The notes below the pieces were generated by a model, which worked only from the letters and a program-made list of their open reading frames with translations, was not told the origin of the DNA and searched no databases. Source: Toxoplasma gondii ME49 (Eukaryota > Apicomplexa > Conoidasida > Eucoccidiorida > Sarcocystidae). From it: DNA of 21,819 nucleotides. The first letter of the stretch is position 1; every line of letters begins with the position of its first letter. Position numbers and translations under genes: made by a program. Of this stretch, positions 11,291 to 21,033 are shown in pieces. Location: NCBI RefSeq assembly GCF_000006565.2, contig NW_017383897.1, positions 14,324 to 36,142 on the forward strand, written 5' to 3'.

Positions 11291-11299
11291 TTACCATAG

Positions 11300-11870
11300 C
11301 GGTGGGGACACTAGGACCCGCGCCACCTGTGGCAGCTCACAACCACATTCCAAAAAGTACTGACACGGAGCTCACGGCCGTTCTCAAAGCAAGCATAATA
11401 TCATGTCCCCCCCCCGCACGCACCGACCCGACCATCAACGTGTCTCCTACCTTCCAACTCCACTCTCACCAGCCCTCTTCCGGCTATCGCTCGCCTGAGT
11501 CCGTTCACTCACCCAACAGACAAACACAACACATAAGCAACAGGGATTCTCACCTCCTGTGCCTGTAAATAGTCATATTCCAACGGTGCTCTGATATGGA
11601 CCTATGGCTTCCACAAACAATATGTTACCACATATTTCCCTGAACGAAACCATCCGACCACATACGTTCGCCTTCCTTCCTAGTCCACCCTCACCAACAG
11701 TCTCATGCAGCACCCTTCAGGCACTCGCTCAGCCGCATATGGCACTCCAAACAACACACGAAACCAAATGGAAGTCAAACCGATCCTCACCTTCTGTGGC
11801 TGTCCACAACCTTATTCCAACGGTGTTCTGACATGGAACCCACAGCAGTCCACAAACCAGGTGTCATACC
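11300..11870. repeat. Degenerate tandem repeat, ~230-237 bp spacing
   Basis: Three related segments lie at 11,323-11,400, 11,546-11,625 and 11,783-11,862. The best pair (11,546 and 11,783, 237 apart) shares 18 of 21 bases in its first block and then a near-identical block around ATTCCAACGGTG. The first segment is more diverged but keeps CACCTGTGGC, the CACAACC and ATTCC words in the same order. Flanking sequence also matches weakly at the same spacing (CTCACCA near 11,464 and 11,690). The region is C- and A-rich on the plus strand, like the satellite at the left end, and contains a run of nine C at 11,407-11,415. It looks like an old, decayed minisatellite or satellite. Confidence 0.6.
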
Positions 11871-12199
11871 AAGACGGCCCGCGCAAGCACATGCAATTAC
11901 CATTGCCCCTCCCCTCTCACAGGAATTCTTCACGGTTCCGGACTTGCACAGTTGGGACCATGCGAGAATGATATTTAGAAGGATTGATACGGAAACCAAC
12001 GTCGACTGGCTACTGCTGTGTGTCAGCTAATAGCGACACACTGCAGGCACGGCCTCACACCACACCTCGATGCAGGTTCTATCACCGTGGCTTGCCCCAT
12101 ACACTGGTTTCTCTGGGGCAGTCGGAGCTCAATCGAGATACTGGGAGTAGCGCGGACGCCGGCGAGAGAAAAATATATACTGTGCAGTACCCTTTTCCG

Positions 12200-12481
12200 A
12201 TGCCGTCAACCCACGGCGAGTTCGTAAACACCACCAAACTCAATTGCAGGGACTGGAAAACCAAAATGACGATTTCCTGTATTTCTATATCCAGGTTCGT
12301 TCTTTCTGCGGACGCGTTTGCACACGTAGTGGAGGCTTGGAGAACAATCGGTGAGCTTTCAGGGTTTAGGCACATAATGCAGGACCATGGTTACGACTCA
12401 TCGTATGGAGTGGCGCGGTCACGGACTGTCGACCTTACATGTGAGCCTGTTGTCACCCTCTCTGAAACAAAAGCTAAGTGA
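12200..12481 (+). CDS. Open frame, 93 codons from first ATG, hypothetical
   Basis: The reading frame is open over about 165 codons (from 11,984), but the first ATG is at 12,200. The upstream part could belong to an exon entered by splicing. The product is unrecognised: a mixed polar/hydrophobic sequence with no transmembrane segment or signal peptide. The length of the stop-free run is slightly unusual for chance in this window. No good donor is visible before the TGA at 12,479. It may be a terminal exon or spurious. Confidence 0.2.
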   Translation: MPSTHGEFVNTTKLNCRDWKTKMTISCISISRFVLSADAFAHVVEAWRTIGELSGFRHIMQDHGYDSSYGVARSRTVDLTCEPVVTLSETKAK

Positions 12482-14509
12482 CTTGTCGTTGTTGTCCATT
12501 TTAGCATGTGCATATTCGGTTAACGGCAGTAGAGCAGCCTTAGTCATCGTGTGGACGCTACCACACAGCTACCGTTAATCAACAATCGTTGAAACCGTGC
12601 AGATTTAGTGGTCACTCTTGGGGCAGACCGAGGGACCAGGCGTTAGAGATGTTATGAGTCCACCACACGGGGAAACACTTATATTTTGCCCCCGCAGCCG
12701 TCGTTCCCGCTGTTCCGATCGGGCACGTTTCATGCACATCATGATTCTGCGCCTGTATCTGCACTCGAGGTACGTTTGTAGGATAAGCCAACTAATTCTG
12801 AATCCAGCGGCTCGCTCCATACGCGGGCATTTTATGTTTAACGTGGTGCTTGCCCCGCGTGTGTGAAGGACTCTGTATTTCAGGCTATCACTTTAAAATT
12901 TTGACTTGACCATTGTTGGTCACAGGCACGCCCTATTATTTTTGCCTCACCCTATCCCAATACGCATCTTGATAGAACCCTACTCGGGCAACGACAAGAT
13001 GCAACGTTGAAACGAGTTATCACGCTTCCGAGACAACTAGAAATCAAATGCTTACAGGCTGTAAAAGGGGATACCCCTAAAGCACCCCAACGAATGCCAA
13101 TGCAACAAGGATTCGAGTGAAGGTTCTTACCTAGACTGCAAACCCATCTCTCCAACTGTGAGGAGTCGTCCGACACTGCTGACCGCGTTATCAGTTATTT
13201 TGCATATCGCTCCTCCACCAGCCTGTCGTCTCCAGAACGCGGGAACACTGCACACAAGATTGTCGAACTCTGAACGGGCTCCCATCCAAGCACGCGTGCA
13301 CACCCGCCCGCTTGCTCATTCTATGTTATATCTTCAGCCCCCATGTCACGTGCACTCGTGAGTCGGCAACGCTTGCACAACAAATTCATATTCGCGTGGT
13401 CGTCCGTTGTGTCTGGGGGTGCCTTCCTTTAAATATGCCAGTGCAGATCGCCAACAAACAGATGTAATGAGACAATGCGTTACGTGGAGACTCACTATCC
13501 GTGACTGCAAAGCTCCCGCAATGCACCTTAACATCGCGATGGAATTGCCCTTTGAGAAGGGGATGACCGGAGACACTTTTCATTTGACCACTGTTTCTCC
13601 CCACTTCCTTTCACCCTCACAACCAACCTTCACACTCTTACCACTACAGGCGATTTTCTCTCCGTATCTCCCAGAACCTTGGCGGACTGCCAAGGTAGAT
13701 CATAGGCCAAATGCACTTACCTGAGGCACCTATGGAATGCACAGACTCACCTGAATTACTCGAAGTCTTGCACGTTCATATCACCGTGCAGCATATTTTA
13801 CAGAAGAGGGAATTCTTTCTTATGACGCGTCTCAAGTGCTTGGGCACAGAACTCGCAGCGGTTGATACGTCTGGGCGCTCTCGCGATAAGCACTTCTTTG
13901 CCTAACACTCTCGAAAAGCTAGACTCAGTCCTCTTTGTGTTGACACGCTGCATCGTACCCTGTCAACAGTTCCGTCTCTACGGTGATAGGAGTCTCACGC
14001 AACGTCGTGGCGCATGAGGGCGTACCATAGGGGCGACCGGTGAAGCTGGATAGCGCTGACGGCTGAGTTTCTATCGCTGCTTGGAGTGGACGCAACTCAT
14101 CTCAGTTCGCTTCTCGTGATACTCGACGATCCTTTTCAGGAGCCATCTCACCAACCTCATCATGAGGGATGGGTTCCACGATGTACACGAAACCCGGAAA
14201 AATACTCACTCTCCTAAGCTGCACAAAAACAGGCATTTTTGGACACACCCTCTCACGCGTCATTTAACTCACGTTGTCGCCTCTGAACAGCATCATCTAC
14301 TGGCACGCAGCAGTCTCCTAAATGCATAGCTTCTATCAGCCGTGCAGAATTATGTGCACGGATCCTGCTGCGCTTTTTCCAGCTGTATGATCCACCGACA
14401 CATTCGCAGTGATTGGCACTTCTCAGAAGTCAACCGCACATCAACAACGAGCAAAAACCGCCTAACCCCACCGTTGCATCACCATCAAGACTCTGTGTTG
14501 TATTTTCAG
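12482..14509. other. Intergenic or intronic stretch, no supported gene
   Basis: Open frames here are short. Donor-like sequences are present on the minus strand, CTCAG/GTAAGT near 13,719 and TTCAG/GTGAGT near 13,750, and on the plus strand CACTC/GTGAGT near 13,358. None joins a convincing open frame. TGAGACG-type words on the minus strand occur at 13,828-13,834 and 13,973-13,979. Confidence 0.5.
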
Positions 14510-14849
14510 AGTCCGAGCGCTTTTGGGGCGGACGTCAGACGGCTCAGCCGACGAGAGGATCTGCACCGACATTTGCAGTCGACGCCATCAGCTCCATTCT
14601 CAGGTTTTATTCGGCGTACATCTCAGACGTGTGTACCGATTCCTTACGGTACGCGGCGTACAATATTCGTCCTCTGGAAAAGATTCACTGCTTGTGGCGC
14701 CACTGTTCAAGACACTGGCACATTCCTTGGTGGTCACTCGAGTCTTGCTCTGTCGTGGGAGGAATAAATTGGTACGTCGGAGCATCAACAGAGCGTTAAG
14801 GCGTCTCCAGGAGTCTACCAACAAGCAAACGAATTTCGCCGAAAATTAA
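14510..14849 (+). other. Possible terminal exon after a strong splice acceptor
   Basis: The sequence TATTTTCAG at 14,501-14,509 is a good acceptor with its pyrimidine tract. The frame that starts one base into the following exon (codons from 14,511) stays open to the TAA ending at 14,849. It encodes about 112 residues with a hydrophobic middle and a strongly basic C-terminus. The other two plus-strand frames are also open across about 14,523-14,767, which weakens the frame choice. No upstream exon could be assigned and no family is recognised. Confidence 0.25.
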
Positions 14850-16241
14850 GCATCTGGTACACGGTGCTCGAAGATGTATCTGGCAGGGCTCTATCACCAG
14901 ACCGTCGAAGCGAAGTGCGTTACTTATCTAGTTAGAGAAGTAGCAGCAGGATGGGAATTTAAAACGTCGCATGCTCCAACAGCCTCTTTCGTATTCGTGT
15001 GCATGTTCGTTCACGTGACTCGAATTCTCAGTAGGTTTCATACTCAGAGGCTGATCAGCTAGTGACACTGTACCAACGCCTTGTAAACGTGGTCTGAATC
15101 TCTCACGGCAGAAGGCTCTGCCTTCGTCATATACGTCTGGGCCACAGACATTTACGGCTACCGACCTTTCCGCATTTCCCGCTTACTGTCATCAGATACT
15201 GCAATATAACGCATGAAAGGATCCCCGAGTCGCACATTCTTCGGTAGCTCCTGCAGTTGTCTAGACCGGAAACGAGAGTTGATCCTGTGTGGAATGACGC
15301 ACGAGTGCCGTAGAAATGGGCTATCCCGTGATTGCACACCCAGAGAGACGAGGCACGTGTAGGAGCTCAGCGGACAAACTGTTTCTGTTGATTCACGCTG
15401 ACCGTTCGAAATGTAGATAAGGTGCGAAAGACTCGCTTGTGTGAGAACCGCAGGTGAGTGCGACGACTCGCAAGTCTCTGCAGAAACGGACGAATGCTTC
15501 CTTTAACTCTGAACGATGTGCTCACTAAGGTTCTCCAATTTGCAATGCAAACTCACGAGCGCAATACCAATGACAATGGTTGCTAGTCCAGCAACCACCT
15601 GCACATGGCAGAACAGCACAGTCAGCGCCAGGGTTGGTAGCGCGCTCCTCAGTGGAATTTCTGCGCGCATCACACCATAGGAAAGGTCTGCCAGGTCTTC
15701 TTCTTGTCGTAAAGTGAATGTCGGACTCAAGTATGCAACATCCACCCGTGGGACCACTCTCGTATAAGCCTGTGCATGAGGTAACGTGCATAATCTCCGG
15801 TCACGCACAGGTCTCCCACCAAAGTTGCCGATCCATGACACCGCCCCTTCTGCAGCACAGACCTTAGCTTGTAATCACGAAGCCACCCGAACGCCCGTGT
15901 TTGAATTCCGTATCCGGAGAGAAAAGTAGGCGCATCACAACACATCAGAGAATCCGACATATTCATGGAAGTGCTCACGAGCTTCTGCTGTTCATACACA
16001 CGGAATCCGAATATGAAGGGCATTCAGACACTTCATGGAGGGCGTTTGCACCAGGAATGAAGGTCAACACGAAAATTTGTGTAGCTGAACAGCGAAAAAA
16101 GGTCCGGGACGAGAAGAGTGGTGAATAACTCTTGCTATCTGCGGCTGTGAGCACTGTCGCGCACACGAACCAGAAACGTGCATGCACACAGCAATAACAA
16201 AACTTGCAGATGTGGGCCTTTTGAAAAGTGTTTTTGTGTGG
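14850..16241. other. Stretch with short open frames only
   Basis: A minus-strand frame at 15,503-15,841 would encode about 110 residues with a long hydrophobic segment near residues 67-100. It has no ATG at its 5' end and no clear splice acceptor in frame. A plus-strand donor-like CGCAG/GTGAGT lies near 15,453 without an open frame before it. A 10-bp palindrome containing TGCATGCA, the core of a common apicomplexan AP2-binding word, sits at 16,178-16,187. Confidence 0.4.
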
Positions 16242-16674
16242 TCAAATTGTAACCGAAATACTATCTCTACGTCGACTGAAGCCTGTGAAGTCTCCCTTTT
16301 TTGTCTTCGTGTGAGCCGTCCAGTTTTCATATAACGGCAATAATGCTGCGTCACTTCTCAGCGGCATCACCAGATTACGGCAATGTCTTCTTGTGTCTGT
16401 TTCCGTCCAGGATAGAATCAGTGGTCTACAAGCATATTGAAAACACGCCATCTCCATAAGGGCGCTTCCTTTTTTTTCTGTCAAGACTGGGCGCCCTGAT
16501 AAACCCTCATGTAGTGTTTCACTACGAAGCGACGCCAGTTCCTCTGTCATGGAATCGATGTTGGACCACACTCTGTTGGACAAACTCATGCACTCCCGCA
16601 GAGTCCTTCTGTCACGCGGTTCTCAGGCGAACTTAAGTCATCAAGTGCCACAGGAGGCATGTGTCAGCACTCAC

Positions 16675-17640
16675 CATCATTGGATCATTTTGATTGATAG
16701 CCTGCACGCAAACAAAAACGTCTCTCAGTTCTGAGGAAGTTTTGAGCTTGAACATGCTGCCCATCAGTTCCGGGGACTGGCAGACGCCTCGGGAAACTGG
16801 GCACACGCCTCTACCTATGCTCGTTTGCGCCTTAACACGGATTTAGGCGTTGTCTACGGGACCGCGCATTGCGGCAAGTAGCGGAGGGGTTGCTGTCGTC
16901 CGCCTAAACCAGGCGACTTACCCCGATGCGACACCATGAACGGACACAACAAAGAGTTATCAACTGGCATATAGTACAACTCAATTAACCGACCATACGT
17001 CCTCCTCGGGGACGAAGCCAGTGTGAGACAGCATTTGATAAAGACACCATCGCTGACGCCTGAGACAATCTTATGTCCCTAAGAAATCTGATATCTCGGC
17101 AGAAAAAAGCGAGAGGAGACCTCTGCAGGCGACAAAGCCTGGGGAAAAAACGGCTCTGTCCTCTAAAACCCAGTCCACCCAGTCCCTATGAGCTAACCGC
17201 GTGATTCTCACCGACACGCGAGAACCAGTTAAGACAGCACTAGAAACGCGCACAGCAATCAGGCAGTGCTCGTAGAATCTCCCAGACTGCATCAATCACA
17301 TCGTTCCCGAAAAACAAGCAGCACTTGAAAGCACCGTCGAGGCAGTACAGTACGAATGTTGTCGCCCCCGTCCAGTTCCCGGCACCTCCACTTTCACATG
17401 GTAGTCGTTCTCTGTCGTAGGCCGAACCAGCACTCTAGAATACGAAACAGCTAAACAAAAAGTGGTACGCAGCTTATATTCTTCCAGTGGCATGCACAGC
17501 AGTTCAATCAGTAAGCGCGGCCCCTTATATCGTTCAAACGTCTGCTGAGAGACGATACGCCTCGCCACCGCAGAAAGAGTACTCACGAGCACGTCGGTTC
17601 TTTTCTCTAGTCTGAGAGCCTGAGGACGCTCACAACACAT
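16675..17640 (-). other. Chain of phase-compatible candidate exons, possible spliced gene
   Basis: Four minus-strand open segments can be joined in order with compatible phases: 17,640-17,386, 17,286-17,212, about 17,069-16,922 and 16,796-16,675. Junctions: a weak donor GAG/GTGCCG then acceptor GATGCAG; donor TCG/GTGAGA then a weak acceptor CATAAG; donor CGGG/GTAAGT then acceptor GCCCAG; and a final donor ATG/GTGAGT. The implied introns are about 100-140 bases. The first segment reads like an amphipathic helical protein, but I recognise no family. A 115-codon frame at 16,242-16,589 may hold a further exon, though its phase does not fit the last donor. Two of the four junctions are weak, so the model is speculative. 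Confidence 0.2.
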
Positions 17641-17734
17641 GAATAGTGGAGTGATAGTTCACGCACAAGGAGGATGTAACTACCTTGGGGGAGTTGCCGA
17701 GTATACAACAAAATGTAAACTACAGTCACGAATC

Positions 17735-17977
17735 CTACCATGTCGTCCGCAGCAGCGACATATCTCTCTTCATCTCTGGCAGCGAAGATTCGTTCGGTTC
17801 CGACCCGTAAAGCAGCTTTGTTTTATGTGCGTCCACGACTTTCTGCAGTGATGTTGCCGGACCAATGTGCGCAGCATTAAAATGAATGCTGAGGCTCGTT
17901 GTTTGTGCTCGTTCAGTGACTGGTGGAAAGACTAGCATTCCACCGAACGAACACCTTAGCACGTGGTTGTCATCCAT
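17735..17977 (-). other. Open frame of 80 codons upstream of the candidate exon chain
   Basis: This ATG-initiated minus-strand frame lies just upstream of the exon chain ending at 16,675. It has a mixed, balanced composition with no signal peptide and no motif that I know. A donor-like ATG/GTAGGA overlaps its stop codon, but joining it to the next open segment through the acceptor near 17,612 creates a stop. It could be an exon of the same locus with a different junction, or chance. Confidence 0.15.
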
Positions 17978-18445
17978 TTTTCAGGCAATGGCCGCTGCGA
18001 TCGAACTCGCTGGCACCACATGGTAACACTCAAGGCCGCCGCAGAAGCCGAGCTGGTCACCCAAGTATGCTAAAGACGCTCCACGAGGCCGATACCACCT
18101 TGTCTCCCAAAAGGTTGAAACCAGCTCTTAAGAGAAACTCCTGCCGGAACATGTTGATGTCACTGTGGTATGATGTCGGCAAGCTTGCAAATCGTCGCAG
18201 ATGCAAGCATCCAGGTCAGTTTACTGCTTATTTAAAGTCGATCGATCTAAACTCATTGTTGGAGCATTGTCTCGTTCGGATGAGTCCGCTACAAATGCCA
18301 ACAGTTTGAATCAGCATATGAAATCATAAATGCAAGCACGGGTTCACTGTTCACAGGAGCAAAAAGTCGCCGGAGGTATTACAGCCTCTGCTCGTATCAA
18401 GGACTTCCACGATGGCAACCTCGACTTAAGGATTCGAGGCCTGGG

Positions 18446-18993
18446 TCAGGCGCCCAACGGGACAACAGAATGATCACTTGCATCCAATCCGCCCATGGGA
18501 CTGCTGCCCCTACTCGGCACCCTCACCCTGACGTCAAGAACTCCACTGCAACAGTCAGATTCGACGGGGAGAAACAGTGGACACGTGATAGAAGCATTTC
18601 GTGAATCTAGCTGGAGGAAAGCGCCGTGTGCAGCAGAGAATTCCTTCACATGCGACTGCTCCAATATCGAAAGCACTATCTTACCTTGTGCCCTCAGAAT
18701 CAGACAATATCAATTCTCGCCGAGCCCTAACCGGCGAAATCTCTCTCGCTTCATATCGCCAAGGACAGAAGAACAAGAGGTCTTCCGGAAAAGTGATTCA
18801 ATCATGTCTCCTTCTGAATCGGCAAAACAGACTCGCTTCTGCAAGCCGGTGGTGCTTACCTGCAGTCTGGTGGAGACGGATCCATGAAGATGGGAACAAC
18901 ACACATGAGGTGCAAGCCCTCACGAGCGTGAATGGTGCGAAGTGACCGGCGAATATCGAGCCCCTGTGCTTCCAGCCGTCCATCATCATGCAT
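18446..18993 (-). other. Possible three-exon small gene
   Basis: A model starting at the ATG at 18,993 (GCC before ATG, a favourable context) runs to a strong donor GCAG/GTAAGC near 18,863. A short second exon follows a pyrimidine-rich tract (CTTGTTCTTCTGTCCTT) and ends at ACAAG/GTAAGA near 18,685. The third exon follows TGTTGCAG near 18,550 and ends at the stop at 18,446. All junctions are phase 2 and keep one frame, giving roughly 97 residues. The product is unrecognised and has no signal peptide. The introns would be about 115-130 bases. Other frames across the same DNA are also open for 60-75 codons, so the support is modest. Confidence 0.22.
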
Positions 18994-19464
18994 GGCGATC
19001 TGCATGCGCACTACTCCCAACAGACGTCGCTATCTGGCATTAAACTACAGAAAAGAAGTTTAGCAACCACCACAGCAATCAGGGTAGATGGCAACCGTAC
19101 GGCTTGCACTCCGTCTGAAAATGTGTGTGGAGACGTGGAGTTGCTAGACCAGCGTGGTGGTGCAGTCCGTAACTTACGCCGCGCCTGAGTGTATAGGCAA
19201 AGGAAAATCAAACGAACGCTGTACGTGTGATGGCCCAAGAGTATCTAGAGCATTTGTGACTCTGAACCACCGAAGCGGAATGCAGCACGGCCCTCACCGT
19301 TACATCGCTTCCGGTACACGTTTAGGGGTTTTCCGAGCGTTCACGAGACATACAGTTGATGGCTTACTTGAAGCTGGCGTAGTTGCTTTACGCAAATTTC
19401 TGCCCGAGTTGAGAAAGATGGTGCCGAGGAGGACAGCAAGCACGACGCTTGCAAGGCTGTAAAA

Positions 19465-20052
19465 TTACGCCCGCATGAGAAACAAACAAAAACCGATGAG
19501 GACATCTACACAACATGACAGACAGAGCTGTCCCCCTTGCGTCGTTGCCCGTCGACATTCGCGTGGCAACAATACTTCTTTTCGTGACATACACTGAAGC
19601 GACTGCCTCGCGCTACGAATTTGCAAACCACGTTGCTGCCCAGGCAACAGCGATTCAGAAGTAGATATGACACCATAGAACATCGACAACGGGTGACAGT
19701 TCCGAAGGTTTAATCCGACTGCTTCATCGCTAGGAAACTCAGGGCTCCAGAGGAGTGTTTGGATAACAGAAGACACAAGTCCGGGGAGAGAGTTTGTTCC
19801 AGACAAGGGTAGTTTGACGGTGTTTGCATTCCCTTGCGAGCCACTTTTTTTCACGCTTCGCCAGTAGAAAATACTATTCTGGGGGCTGCGGCGCAAATCG
19901 AGTACCTCGGACATATCTGCCCATTCTACTCCACTGTGTCTGCAACATCCCCCTGCAGGGATGCCACACCGAGAAGCTGCACAGAGTGAGAATGATCCAA
20001 GCAACACGCGCCCATGGATTCGTGAGGTAAAGCTTAACAAAATGGTTTGCAT
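19465..20052 (-). CDS. Hypothetical protein, 195 codons, possible secreted/membrane product
   Basis: This is the longest ATG-initiated frame outside the satellite (195 codons). A stop-free run this long is expected less than once by chance in the window. The first ~30 residues are hydrophobic with a few basic residues and could act as a signal or anchor. The C-terminal ~15 residues are also hydrophobic (Cys, Val, Leu, Ile, Phe). The middle is polar with no recognised domain. A good acceptor CCCTGCAG precedes 19,952, so the true product may instead enter this frame by splicing, for example from an ATG at 20,080 in another frame that encodes a hydrophobic segment. It lies about 280 bases downstream of the gene at 20,333-21,033 on the same strand. 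Confidence 0.4.
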   Translation of the reverse strand: MQTILLSFTSRIHGRVLLGSFSLCAASRCGIPAGGCCRHSGVEWADMSEVLDLRRSPQNSIFYWRSVKKSGSQGNANTVKLPLSGTNSLPGLVSSVIQTLLWSPEFPSDEAVGLNLRNCHPLSMFYGVISTSESLLPGQQRGLQIRSARQSLQCMSRKEVLLPRECRRATTQGGQLCLSCCVDVLIGFCLFLMRA

Positions 20053-20332
20053 TAGCCAGCAACCATACCGCGGGCTTCATTTCTCTGTCCGCTGTATCAG
20101 CAGCGTGGGCAGCGTCTGTGTGGCACTGATTTGCCATCTTTATGAAAAAACCATGATTTGTCAACTGGTATGATTCGTCGTAGAGCCAGCGCCGCGGAAA
20201 CCGAACCGGAATGGGACGAGGCGAATGCTCGACATAGTAGCGGTTCCCTTAGCTCCCCTAGGAATTGGAAAGACATGGTATCTTCTTCACTTTCTCATCG
20301 GTATCTTGGTTGAACCCGTTCGCTTCAGGACA

Positions 20333-21033
20333 TCATAAACAAATATCTACAGAAACGCTGGCTGCCTGCCTTCTACGTAGCCGGAACGGTAGAGAAATTG
20401 GCCGTTCTGCCGCAACCGCCCGAGCAGACTTCACGCGCGCTTTACGGATCCCTCTTCCTCGAAGGAGATACACCAGGAAACGCTTTCTGCCGTTTTTGAG
20501 AAAGACGTTGCGGATATGTCTATCAATCGATAATGAACGGTGAACGATGCCAGCGGGCGCCTCCATGAGGTCGACAAATGATCCATCAATGAATGCTACG
20601 TAGTTCTTGCGTGTTTTATCACTCGAGACGTTCTTCTTACTGCAGCCGCGTTCAAGAGCCCGCCAAGCACGGGCAGCATTGACGTCAATCCGTTCCAAAG
20701 CTGCGTTTTGACTCACATTCCAGAAGCCACTATTCGACGACGTTGTCCGGAGAGTTGTATCTTTGAAAGACGCGCGGCGACGCTTGGACGTTTGCTCCGT
20801 TCTCCCAATGGTGTTTCGGCATTTGTATCACGCACCATGTCGAGAGATGTGTCGTTTACTCCTGTAGCACCGCCGTCTAGTTCTGTAGCACCGCTGTACG
20901 TACCACCCCTTTCAGGATCCGTCTCAAGACCCAGAACGGAGTTCGCCCATGCTGTGCGCATCCGACGTGTAGAGCACTCGAAAGGAACGAAGGACGCAAG
21001 AGCCGTCAGGCACAGTGCAACCGAGAACAGCAT
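20333..21033 (-). CDS. Two-exon gene for a secreted, basic hypothetical protein
   Basis: Exon 1 (21,033-20,717) opens at an ATG with A at -3. It encodes a clear signal peptide: a hydrophobic core at residues 2-16 and a likely cleavage after about residue 20. A polar, Gly/Thr/Asp-rich region and a basic stretch follow. It ends exactly at a consensus donor, GTGAGT (20,716-20,711). The frame closes almost at once, which supports the splice. The acceptor GCTGCAG at 20,640 restores frame into exon 2 (20,639-20,333), about 101 residues of which about 24 are Lys or Arg, ending in TGA. The predicted product is 207 residues. The intron would be only 77 bases, short for a coccidian, and later in-frame acceptors exist, so the exon 2 start is uncertain. 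A dibasic RR pair just after the signal peptide recalls processing sites, but no canonical RRLxE export motif is seen. I do not recognise the family; lineage-specific secreted families at chromosome ends are one possibility. The frame is open upstream to 21,201 without a better start. Confidence 0.6.
20640..20716 (-). other. Candidate 77-bp intron of the secreted-protein gene
   Basis: The intron begins with GTGAGT at 20,716 and ends with GCTGCAG at 20,640. The donor matches consensus in all six positions. The acceptor has CAG but only a weak pyrimidine tract. Its removal is phase 2 and keeps the frame. The intron sequence is itself open in the exon 2 frame, so the frame continues upstream to the donor without an ATG. 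Confidence 0.45.

Noticed and set aside
9936..12370. Telomere-like words GGGTTTAGG (9936-9944) and AGGGTTTAGG (12361-12370), plus scattered TTTAGGC
   Set aside because: They are single copies without tandem arrangement. TTTAGGC is only mildly over-represented across the window, so no interstitial telomere is supported.
13158..13361. Plus-strand frame ending at a donor-like GTGAGT near 13,358 with a Cys-containing upstream extension
   Set aside because: There is no ATG near its start and no acceptable partner exon within reach, so the splice signal is probably chance.
15503..15841. Minus-strand frame with a long hydrophobic segment, suggestive of a membrane protein
   Set aside because: It lacks an ATG and an in-frame splice acceptor at its 5' end, and its length is within chance expectation.
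2963..17554. Scattered (A/T)GAGACG words at 2963, 4156, 4358, 13828, 13973, 15344, 16719 and 17548
   Set aside because: About twice the number expected by chance and not placed consistently upstream of any believable coding region.
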